This document shows positions 22,401 to 31,633 of a stretch of DNA of 64,000 nt, in pieces. Source of the DNA: Phellopilus nigrolimitatus (taxonomy: Eukaryota; Basidiomycota; Agaricomycetes; Hymenochaetales; Hymenochaetaceae); the NCBI GenBank assembly GCA_021029095.1, contig JAJOHG010000024.1, positions 186,001 through 250,000 of the forward strand, written 5' to 3'. A model generated the notes under the pieces. The model searched no databases, was not told the DNA's origin, and saw nothing but the letters and a program-made list of their open reading frames with translations. Numbering within the stretch: position 1 is the first letter of the stretch; each line of letters starts with the position of its first letter. The position numbers were made by a program, and so were the translations under genes.

Positions 22401-23839
22401 CTCGACGGGCTGCTTTGCTCCCCGTGAGAATCGTGAATACGACGTAGCTGATGATATTTATTATCCTGAAACGCCTCTCTCGCATCCCGAAATTGAACCT
22501 GTTGATCAGATTACTGGCCTTGACCATCATTTATTAGAACAAACTGACCATGCTGCTGCACGTCCGTCAAACACCGACTTTCCCAAGACATATTTGCCGC
22601 CTACTTTAGCTTTGCTCTGTGACCGCCAATCTCTCTCGTCGTTCATACAACTTCGCGGAAAGAAAGTCTCCGTCGCAGAACCCCTTTCTTCGCAACCTAA
22701 TTCATTATCAGAACAAATCGCTCATAATACTATCGCACAAACTGATGCGTCGGCACAAGCCCAAAACCAAGATTTTTTATCTCAAGCTTACCGATCAGCT
22801 CCTCTAGACTTGCTCGCGGAGACGCGTGCCTTCACTATTCCGAACAATTGGAAGCCATCGTCAGCTGAACATACATACCTCGTCTCCCTGGATTTCATTC
22901 AGCAACGCGGACTCGTGCGTGCGCTTGAGTCTTGCAGCGCCGTTCGTCTCGTTGAGCGCGACAGCGTGACGCCATCTAATCCCGCTCTTTCGTCTGATCC
23001 CAATAAACAGTATTCCGTGGACATTTCACTCATTGTGGGTCCACACTCCGCAGTCGTATTCTTCCCGCTTGCCGCTCTCCCTACGCAGACAGCTTACACT
23101 GCGCTTTTCACGGCTCTTTCTGCATACTCATGGCGCTTCTCAAGCATTCTGCTCGTGCTCCTGGCTTTCCCGCGAAAGCAACTGTTCCGCGCGCCTAATA
23201 CTGACAATGATACGCAGAACCAGGAGCTCGAAGGTCCTTGCGCGTACGGTCCGCCAGTGCTCAAGGCGGCGAGGCGTATCCGACGGGACCTCGCTCTGCG
23301 GGATGGGACCAACGAAAAGCGCGCGGAGTGCGCTGTCGAGCTCGCATTCGCGGATGGGGTTGGAGAAGCAGCGATGTTCGTGCGTGAATTTAGCGAGCTA
23401 GCACTGAAAGAAAGTGTGGTGGACTACGCGCCTTATATTGGAGAAGATGAACAGGAGGTGCGTTGACCTCTATTTCCTCCTTTTCTTTGATCTATATAGT
23501 CATGTTAATGCGCCCTGGATGCAGGGTGAGCGTGACCTCACGGACGTCGAGGGTATGAATGCGTTTTGTGCCGCCATCATCCTACGGTGCTGCACCGTCG
23601 GAGAATTCCTCGAAATGACGCCTGAACAACGTACGGAGGGTTTCGCAGATCTGATTGGGAAAGAAAGAATTGTGAGCAGAGTATCTATGTACTAATGCGT
23701 TATCATGCACTTGCTAAGGACAGCTATGGCGATTCGTTTCTTTCAGGAACACGTCAACGCCGTCTTGAGCGAGCGAATGCAAGCGATGGACACGTCTTTG
23801 CCATCGTCATCCGACTTTCTATCATCCTTGGACGAATAG
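19469..23839 (+). CDS. SHOC1/ZIP2-like meiotic protein with XPF-like C-terminus
   Basis: Large multi-exon gene. The N-terminal exons read RAHIRENLLDYAHEHLTVDH, then LPVDPLETLKTRLKLGSLPA, and a long Asp/Ser-rich disordered middle follows. One big exon (21760-23466 and upstream) leads to HTYLVSLDFIQQRGLVRALE, DISLIVGPHSAVVFFPLAAL and YSWRFSSILLVLLAFP, which resembles the XPF-type nuclease fold without an obvious catalytic ERKxxD motif. The last exons carry DVEGMNAFCAAIILRCCTVG and FADLIGKERI, a helix-hairpin-helix-like segment, ending FLSSLDE at 23837-23839. This architecture, a degenerate XPF core plus HhH at the end of a long protein, fits SHOC1/Zip2, the ZMM crossover factor partnering Spo16. 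The call is inferred from architecture, not from a residue-level match. The start is uncertain (19469 or about 19388). Confidence 0.5.
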
Positions 23840-23929
23840 GACCCTCGCCTTTAGTCTGTGCTTAGCTACTATACTGTTATGAAAGCTGCATGTAGGAAAG
23901 ACCATTCTGAAGCCGCAGTAGCTAGTGAG

Positions 23930-24060
23930 TGCCTTCCCTAGCATCCAATAACGAGCCGTGCTGTGGTCGAATCCATTTGATCACATGTTGAGCAAGCCTC
24001 ACTCGATATTTACTTCGTCCAGTCGTTCACATAGAACGCAAAGGTCGGTGAAAAGGAGCT
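23930..24060 (-). repeat. Dispersed repeat, copy A (relic 3' end of a gene)
   Basis: About 110 bp here is repeated in two pieces at 31215-31265 and 31393-31445. Shared blocks: GGTCGAATCCATTTGAT versus GGTCGAACCCACTTGAT, and TTTACTTCGTCCAGTCG versus TTTACCTCGTCCAGTCG. On the minus strand both copies read ERLDEVN[IF]E followed by a TGA, suggesting the 3' end of a once-coding sequence that was dispersed. Confidence 0.45.
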
Positions 24061-24231
24061 CAAGACAGCATTCTGCGTTCGGGGCGGATGATAGCAGGAA
24101 TGTAGCTGCAGTAGTCTGATGAAGCTGAGGCAATCCAAAAGGTTACATCAAGCGAAACAAATCCTTGGACTTTACGTTCAACGTTTAAGGATTCAAAGGA
24201 GAAAGCACTGTCCTGTACAGTACACATATAT

Positions 24232-25981
24232 TCAATAGTAATCATAGCGACCGCGACGTCCGATTACTACGTCTGGGACGCGACATTCCAGCTCCCAGAG
24301 ATAAGGAAGGTCCACATCTCTCATCTCTTTTTTCTCGTATCCACCGTTCCTATTTATGATCTCTACCCTCTTCAACGGCTTGACGTCTTCAGAGTCCAGC
24401 CGTGCTTGGGCAACTGATAGAGAGCTGAGAAAAAATATGCTCTCCGGGATATTCATTCACCACCAGGACCGAAAGAGCTGGCAAAAGCCAGCTTCCATCC
24501 GACATTGGTCTCGATAGAGGACGTATGGCAGGAGAGTTGGTAGTATCACAAGAGCCAGGGTCAATCCAAGCAGCCGCCTTTATCGGATCAAGAACATAAG
24601 CACTCAATCAATTTGTTCGAACTATTAGCACAACTCACCAGATCACACTCTAAGCGCTCCAGGGATGGACACCGCTTGTTTATATCATGGACTGCATACA
24701 TGATTTTCACGACATCGGGTACGCAATTGATCGAGATTGCCTGTATCTTCCTGCTACCGAGATAGCGCAGTGCGGATGAAATGAACGTTGTCTTGAACCC
24801 TATGAAATTCAGGTCTCGCAAGGAGTCCGGCACAAACTGAGAGGCTGAGTCCTTTTCGCCGTCATCATCGATGAGCTTATAGCTGGACCGTTCCTCAATA
24901 CCAAACGTAGGCGAAAACGAGGATATAGTGAGCCGTGTGAGCACATGCAATTTTGAAATGTGACGCAGTCGTTCAACGAGGTTTCCAGCACATGGAAGTG
25001 GAATGTGGATAAACAAGGACACAATGCCTGTGCAAAGATCTGAGCCTAGCATGTTGGGAAGCAAGTGCAAAGAAAAGGCAGCGTGGCGAATATTTGTCGT
25101 GGAAATTCCCTTTATCTTCTCAATCTTGTCCAAAAGGCTACGAATGGGGACAGATATGTGGTCATAAGTTATGACCTCTAACGAACGGAATGAAGGAAGA
25201 ATGCTCAGGAAAGGCTGCAGTAAATCAACTTCTCTAGCATAAACATTGCTGAGCAGGAGTCTGAGTTCTGAACATTGGGAGGACTGGAGTTTGAGAGGGG
25301 GAAGGGGAGCACAGTTGTAAGTACCGTCCGATCCATAGCTCATCGAAAGCTTCGACAGTTCGTTGTTCTTGAAGTCACTGTATTTGTATCCTGTTCTACC
25401 CAGGAAGACAGGGAGCGTTAAGGATAATAGAATGGCCCGTCTCCACGGGTTGGCCGGGCCAAGGGAAAGTGCCATCTTCAGCACGTTTGATTTCTTGGCA
25501 GGCTCTATGTCCGTCTTGTTCGCCTCGTTGTGAGCGTCGTGGGCGAGCGAAAGGATGTCTGCAACAATTTCCATAGGGAGCGATGGTCGGCGCGATTCCT
25601 TGAGAACGATCTCGTCTGCTTTGACCAGAAGCTGTTTCTTCTTGGACTCCAATCGCTTGATGGCTCGCTGTGCATGACGGAGACGCTGGTGATAGATTAC
25701 AACCTGGACGGTCTCGAAAGCCATCTCCGATTCGACCTTCTTTATCTCGGCTCGTAGGTCGTCCAGAGTCATCAAATTTGAATCGTTGCATCTAGAGATG
25801 CCATTATACCTAGAAGTACATTCAGAATTGAGGAAAAAACGTACTTGGTCCATTCTTCGCGGAGATGTTCTAGGAGTAAAGACAAGTATGCGGAGACTAG
25901 ACTCGACGCTTCATCACATAGTACGCGAGCAGCGAAGGGAGATTTTAGACAGTCTTTAGTGAATAGTGAGAGGTCGGCCAT
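24232..25981 (-). CDS. F-box-type protein with N-terminal coiled coil
   Basis: First exon MADLSLFTKDCLKSPFAARV through EEWT (25981 to about 25848) splices to CNDSNLMTLDDLRAEIKKVE. A helical, Glu/Lys/Arg-rich coiled coil follows (HAQRAIKRLESKKKQLLV), then SRRPSLPMEIVADILSLAHD, the F-box-like start, and a long region with leucine-rich character (SELRLLLSNVYAREVDLLQP, LHVLTRLTISSF, ERLECDL). The C-terminal exons continue YVLDPIKAAAWIDPGSC and AQARLDSEDVKPLKRVEIIN, ending YDYY at 24232. One join near 24430 needs a one-base frame change that none of the local GT/AG pairs provides. It is likely an SCF substrate adaptor; the target is unknown. Confidence 0.6.
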
Positions 25982-26819
25982 GGTGAGATCGAGGTTGTGG
26001 TCCTATCTAACTTCAAGTTTGTCGTTCGAAACTCAACGCGTCAGTGTGATTCACACGGTGATCGATACTGAGTCACGTGTACTTGACTTCAAAATCCGGA
26101 AACGCCACATTTCATAATCATGCGTGATTCCGCTCATGCTCCGCTTCATTCTGCACCCGTCCCGCTTGCTTCAAAGCCATGTCTCTTAATTTCTTCTTTT
26201 GCGCAACATCAGCCGAAATAGAGAACACCGAGCTTCTCAGATTCAGGTAACGTCAGATGGTGTTCGACGCCATGATACTGACAGTAACATACTGTTCGTG
26301 CAATTGTTTGATGGCAATTTCGACGGCAGGCAGTACAGGAATAATGTCTTCTCGAATCTCAACATGACGTTCCGAAACAGTTATGCTGTCGAGTTCGTAC
26401 CAGAAATAAAATTAAAAACAATAAAATTATTTCCGCATTTGTGTCTCAGATCGGCGCTGTGGATCAGCGGACACACTGTCGATCATGGTCTGATCGCCGA
26501 GACACTAAAGACAATAGGGACAACAATATTTCTCATTGTTTTGTGCTGTGACGCAAAGCGATATCTCATCGTTCGTGTCCTAAGCTTGACTCGCTAATTG
26601 GCTCGTCTTCCACCCAGGCTCATCCGAACGGACTTCGAAGCTCCCAAGAACTGAAACCATCCAGGCCTGGCAGGCAGTCCTTTTTCGGCCGTGCTCCCAT
26701 TTTCTGCCTATATAATGCCATGACTTCTGGACTTTGAACTATCGCAACTTGACTTCACACCACTACCACCTCCATCTCGCTTAACGCTTCTTTCTCCAAC
26801 ATCTCTTCACCCAGCAACC
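25982..26819. other. Divergent intergenic region with TATA box
   Basis: About 840 bp between the F-box-type gene and the kinase gene. TATATAAT at 26709-26716 lies 104 bp before the kinase ATG, with a pyrimidine-rich leader after it, and is a good TATA box. An open frame at 26199-26597 has no recognisable product and is not supported. Confidence 0.5.
26709..26716 (+). promoter_or_regulatory. TATA box of kinase gene
   Basis: TATATAAT, 104 bp upstream of the ATG at 26820, followed by a CT-rich leader ending in CAGCAACC before the ATG. Confidence 0.55.
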
Positions 26820-28404
26820 ATGCGCAGCAGCAGCATCTTTGGTGAATGCGGCTCAGCCGCCATTCCCGACCTCGACGGCCTCATCATCGACAGTCCCGTC
26901 GTCGGTACGCTTCGCCTCACCCGCCGTATCGGACGCGGCTCCTGGGGCGTTGTGTACTGCGCCAAGTCCGTCACCGACGACAAGGAGTACGCCGTCAAGT
27001 GCATCGACAACGGAGCCGACGAGGGCGGCGCTCGCCGCCGCTCCATCGCCCGTGAGGCTTTCCTCCACCAGACCTGCTCGGACGCGAGCCCGCTCGTTCT
27101 CAAGCTCCACGACGTCGTCGAAGACAGGCATGCCGGCCTCATGTACATCATCACCGAGCTCTGCGAGTACGGCGACCTCCTCGATCACATCTCACAGGGC
27201 CGCTTCAACGGCGAGGATGAGCACATCCGCCGAGTCTTCCTCGAGGTCATCGACGCCGTCGACGCATGCCACAAGGCTGGTGTCTACCACCGCGACCTCA
27301 AGCCGGAGAACATCTTCGTCAAGAAGACCGGCATCGTGCTCGGCGACTTCGGGCTCGCGACGACTCGCCCAGTCACGGACGAGTTCAACACCGGCAGCAC
27401 GCCGTTCATGAGCCCAGGTACGTTTTACTGTCATCACTCTGCACCATTTCGTTTCTCATGAAAACATCGCAGAGGTTCTCGGAGGTCTGGACTGCCCCGC
27501 GTATTGCTACACCTCCGTCCACGCGGACATCTGGGCGCTCGGCCTCATCCTTTTCAACCTCATCCGCTCCCACCCTCCATGGGAAATTGCGCAGAACGAC
27601 AATCTCAGCTTCAAGTGGTACCTCTCCAGACGCAAGGACTTCTTCTACAAAGCGTACTTTGTTTCGCAGGAGGCGCAGGACATCTTCGAGCGCATCTTTG
27701 TCGATTCCCGCAAACGCATCTCCCTCGCCAAGCTCCGCGAGCGCGTCCTTAATGTCAAGACCTTTTCGCGGGTGCCGACTCCCGAGGAGCTCGAGGTCGA
27801 GCCCAGGCTTTACGAGAATATCTTCAACACCAAGCTGCCGACAGTCGATGATGACAACGCCGCGGATTCCGTCGCGCTTTCTTCCTCCACCTCCGTCGAC
27901 TTCGCTAATCTCGACGGCGACGTCGTCCAGCACGAACAGTCCATCGGCGTTTCTTACCACGCATACGGCTCTGCGACAGTGAGCCAAGAGTCCCCCGCGA
28001 CAACCGATTTGCTCGGCAACGTCGACGGCCCACACGGAATCCTCATGACCATTTCCCAGCACGAGGAGCTCATCAGGGACTTCGGCTCAAATCTGAGCTA
28101 CGAATCGGATGCAGAGTCAGACGCAGACTCCGACGGCCCCATTACACCCGAGACACACGCCGCAGATGCCGGCGGTGCTCCCGCGCCCGCCTCGCTCGAT
28201 GACATCGACGAAATAGAAGAACTCGATATCAGCGACATAAACCTGGACTCTGCCTTCGAAGCCATCGCTCTCGCGCGCCAGCCAGCGCGGACCAAGCCTA
28301 TGACGGCCAGAGAGGATCCGACGCAGGCAGCCAAACCGCAGGTGTCCGCGAGGAGCACGCTGTGGAGGGCCGTACGCAGGATGGGCGTCCCGCTAGTCGG
28401 ATAA
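26820..28404 (+). CDS. Ser/Thr protein kinase with acidic C-terminal tail
   Basis: Two exons, 26820-27417 and 27473-28404, give 509 residues. Kinase domain about residues 28-310: glycine loop IGRGSWGVVY (37-46), Lys60 in EYAVK, HRDLKPEN (catalytic loop), LGDFGLA (DFG), then SPEVLGG where APE is expected, and DIWALGLILFNLIRSHPPWE. The general layout resembles fungal nutrient- and stress-responsive kinases of the Ksp1/Ran1/Vhs1 type. The C-terminal ~200 residues are low-complexity and acidic (ESDAESDADSDG) and end in a basic stretch (WRAVRRMG). The intron splits the APE motif codon in phase 1. All catalytic residues are present. Confidence 0.8.
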
Positions 28405-29055
28405 ATTCCGAATGAGCGCGATGAAATGAACATGATGAATTTCAAGGGTGCGTAGCGCCTCCGTATTTCATATCAGACTGTGCTGACGTAATGTCACGCT
28501 CGCAGATGGATAACAGACACACGAAACAGCGTCCTCAGGTGCTGAAAACAAAACTTGCTGTCTGTGTGATGTAAAAGACGCAAGAGACGGAGTCAATGCA
28601 TGACACGGAAGGGACGAAGCAGCTTACGCTAGCATGTCGCGCAGTTTCTTGTTCTTTCCGGAAGCCGACATCATCCAGCCATTCCAGACTATGTGAATTC
28701 CTCGAGTGTCGCCTCTTCCAGAATTCAAGTCTCAGCTTGCTGACGAGAAAAGTGTTCAAACGTACATGTACTATAACTCGCGTTTGTATTTCAGTGTGTG
28801 AAAAACCACAGTGGCTTCGGGTGGTAGAGTATGTCATGAAATCGAGCAGGTAGCGATTGTTGACGAGTTTATTCGCTTGATTAACAATGCACTTTGTACT
28901 TGAAGCTAGATTATCCGAATAAAAATTTCCGGATTGCTCAGCGCCACCGGGACCCGCGGAATTCCGCGTTAGGCAGGTGGGTGGCGCGAACACCACTTGC
29001 CGACGAATCTTATATCTACGGGTATATAAGAAAAATATTGACATCCTCAGAAATA
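28405..29055. other. Intergenic region kinase / protease
   Basis: About 650 bp holding the terminator region of the kinase gene and the promoter of the protease gene. Apart from the TATA box near its right end, nothing is recognisable. Confidence 0.4.
29023..29030 (+). promoter_or_regulatory. TATA box of trypsin-like gene
   Basis: TATATAAG, only 26 bp before the first ATG (29056). With the usual TATA-to-start-site distance, transcription would begin at or after that ATG, which makes the second in-frame ATG at 29080 a real candidate start. Confidence 0.5.
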
Positions 29056-30678
29056 ATGGCCCACAGTCCTCCGTCCCCGATGGAGGCCGAGTTCTACTAC
29101 GCCGGCCTGCCCTCTAACCCCCGCCTGGTCGCTCGCACTGGCTCTGCCTGGGAGCCACCCAGTGGCCAGTACCCCGATTCCAAGGAGCTCCGTCCTGTCG
29201 GCAACCACCCACTCACGGACATCTGGGAAGACAGCGTGGCTTTCAAACTCCACGCCCTGCTCAACTCGATGGATGTCCAGTGGACTAGTACCGACGTGGT
29301 CCGCATCGGCTTAGCTGAAGAGCCGTCCGCCCCCGCCCCTGTTGTGCTTTGGATCGGCGTCGTCCCCGCGTCGATTCCTGCTAAGGACGGCGTCGCTGTG
29401 GCCGAAAAGTGCCGCGACATTCTCGTAGAATTCAATATCACCGATGTCGAGGTCGAGATTCGTGAGTCCATCGTTACCCGTTCGGCCAGGGCTGGTCCGA
29501 AGCTCCTCACGCCCTCCTATTCTTCCGATCTTACCGTACATTTCCGCGAACCTTTTACTCCTACTTTGGGTATCCCTATCTGTGCCCAATCTACCCCTTG
29601 GGATGTGGGGTCTGGGGGCTTTTTCATTGCTGAGGGCGAGGGCAGGAATGCCGAGCGGCTCCTCCTTGTCACCGCTCGCCACGTTGCCTTCCCGGTGAAC
29701 GAGAACGAGAACGAGCTCTTTGAATGTAAGAACGACAGCCAGCCCCGTCACAACGTCATTCTCTTCAGTGATGCGGCGTTCAACACGTACCTCGAATCTC
29801 TCGAGACCGAGATCGGGGGCAAGACAACTCTCACCGAGTATTACGAGGGACGTATCAAGGCGGTTAAGAACAAGGACGACCCGGCAGCGAACCGGGAGCG
29901 ACAGACGGTCCAGGCCGCGGTGAACGAGGCGCAGGAGGCAAGGGCGCGGCTCAGCGCCTTCTACCAGTACGTGTCGACTCAATGGGCTGCCCCGGAAAGC
30001 CGTGTTCTTGGCCATGTTGTCCTCTCGCCTCCGATCAGCGTCGGCAGCAGCAGCAGCTCGGGCGGGGGCTACACCGAAGACTGGGCCGTCATTGAGATCG
30101 ATGGCTCCAAGATAGACGCGAGCAATTTTAATGGCAACGCCATCGACCTCCTCACCCATGTTCCAGTCGACAAGTTCACGGCCATGATGCACCCCCCCAA
30201 CGCCAAGAACGCGCGTTCCTTTTCGTATCCGTTCGACCGCCTTCTGAGGCTTAAGGATACCATTCCGGAGGACGAGATGCGTCGCCCGGCTGCAGCCGAC
30301 CAGAACGGCGAGCCGGGCCTTATGGTGCTCAAGCGCGGTGGCGCCAGTGGCCTGACCGTCGGCCGTGCCAACAACATTTGCTCTTATGCCCGCTACTACC
30401 CCCCCTACTACATTAATGACGAGACCTCCAAAGAATGGGCCATCCTCCCGCGCAACTCCGAGTCCGGGCCCTTCTCGAAAAATGGTGACTCGGGTTCAGT
30501 CGTCGTCGACGGCCGCGGACGCATGGGCGGCCTCCTCACTGGCGGCACTGGCAGGCACGCATCTTTGTCCGAGTCACAGTTGGACATCACCTACGCCACG
30601 CCCGTCGACTTCATCCTCAAGCGCATGCAAGAGCACGGACTCCACAAGCCCCACGTCAACCCGGTCCTCGCCGCCTAG
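29056..30678 (+). CDS. Trypsin-like serine protease domain protein, non-secreted
   Basis: Single uninterrupted exon, 540 residues from the ATG at 29056 or eight fewer from 29080. It has no signal peptide and no membrane helix. The protease-like fold is inferred from three spaced motifs: LLLVTARHVAF with His209, EDWAVIEID with Asp342, and KNGDSGSVVVDGRGRMGGLL with Ser479. These match the His-Asp-Ser triad of the chymotrypsin fold, including the glycine-rich GDSG context. A helical insertion rich in Ala, Glu and Arg (about residues 270-310) separates His and Asp. The first ~180 residues form an extra domain (VVLWIGVVPASIPAKDGVAV) that I do not recognise. Similar intronless proteins are common in mushroom genomes; their substrate is not known to me. 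Confidence 0.65.
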   Translation: MAHSPPSPMEAEFYYAGLPSNPRLVARTGSAWEPPSGQYPDSKELRPVGNHPLTDIWEDSVAFKLHALLNSMDVQWTSTDVVRIGLAEEPSAPAPVVLWIGVVPASIPAKDGVAVAEKCRDILVEFNITDVEVEIRESIVTRSARAGPKLLTPSYSSDLTVHFREPFTPTLGIPICAQSTPWDVGSGGFFIAEGEGRNAERLLLVTARHVAFPVNENENELFECKNDSQPRHNVILFSDAAFNTYLESLETEIGGKTTLTEYYEGRIKAVKNKDDPAANRERQTVQAAVNEAQEARARLSAFYQYVSTQWAAPESRVLGHVVLSPPISVGSSSSSGGGYTEDWAVIEIDGSKIDASNFNGNAIDLLTHVPVDKFTAMMHPPNAKNARSFSYPFDRLLRLKDTIPEDEMRRPAAADQNGEPGLMVLKRGGASGLTVGRANNICSYARYYPPYYINDETSKEWAILPRNSESGPFSKNGDSGSVVVDGRGRMGGLLTGGTGRHASLSESQLDITYATPVDFILKRMQEHGLHKPHVNPVLAA

Positions 30679-31633
30679 CCGCGACACATTCACACCAGAT
30701 CGATCTCCCAGCAAAATAAAGTTATTCAGTAATTTATCCCGGGGACGCTGGCGAGGCGAAGCCGTCTCGTTTTTTTCTTCCTATCCTTGTACGACTACCT
30801 CTTCTTCTTTCCTCCTCTCGCCACTTGTACTTGGCCCTTGTGACGTATTTGGCCTCTTGCAACGAAATGAAGCGATATTGTGACTTTGTGCATTTTAACT
30901 AGGATGGACTGAAGCATGATGTCTAGGTAAGGTCGAATTGGACTCTAGAGCGACTGTCGGCTCGATACAACTTCTCTCTTGACGATTCTGCCGGTGTGAC
31001 TCGCTTATATGGTTTCGTTCTCAAGACTTCCATCGTTATGATTTCGCCCGTACGATCTCGACTTGTTTCATCTTCGTTCCATGACTCTCGTTCAAAAGAC
31101 TTCGTTCATAAAACTTCATTCACCCTTGTGACATAGCCAGTATGAGCCTTTGCCCCTTACCCACTTCGTTTCGTGCAGCTGCGCTATAAGCACTAAGTTG
31201 CTCGGCCGGCTCCCGTGGTCGAACCCACTTGATGACATGCGTGCGGACGTGTTGAGCGAGTCACTATGGCGTGAAAACAAAAGCGCTTCGTTAACTCAAC
31301 GTCGACCTAAATCACGTCTGGCAGTGACTGGGATAACATTCTGGCTGTCGAGTTGGCGCTCGTGTACATGTGCAAACAGCCATCTCACCGTACTACCTCA
31401 CTCGAAATTTACCTCGTCCAGTCGCTCGCAAGGTGAAGGCATGAAGTAAATGAGTCTTTAAGAGCCAGGTCTTATTCAGTATACCAAAGCAAGTTTTGCG
31501 TAGATTCGAAAAAAGTATATTGTCAGAATCTCTAAAATTTCACGTCGTATTATCTCACAACAGAGAGTACATACACCAAGGAAGATGCTATTCCAAGGAT
31601 GAGTAAAAATAACCATACAAACCAGGAAAATAT
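30679..31633. other. Intergenic region with dispersed repeat copy B
   Basis: About 955 bp between two genes that converge here. It contains the two separated blocks (31215-31265, 31393-31445) that match copy A at 23945-24050. An open frame across it (31150-31449) is not convincing. Confidence 0.45.
31215..31445 (-). repeat. Dispersed repeat, copy B
   Basis: Matches 23945-24050 in two blocks separated by ~130 bp of unrelated sequence, while copy A is contiguous. The minus strand reads ERLDEVNFE then TGA at the left end of the second block, as in copy A. Either copy B received an insertion or copy A lost an internal part. Confidence 0.45.

Noticed and set aside
26199..26597. 132-codon open frame upstream of the kinase
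   Set aside because: No family resemblance, no promoter or splice support, AT-rich and intergenic in character.
29311..30192. 293-codon minus-strand open frame
   Set aside because: Antisense shadow of the trypsin-like gene, whose plus-strand motifs are clear.
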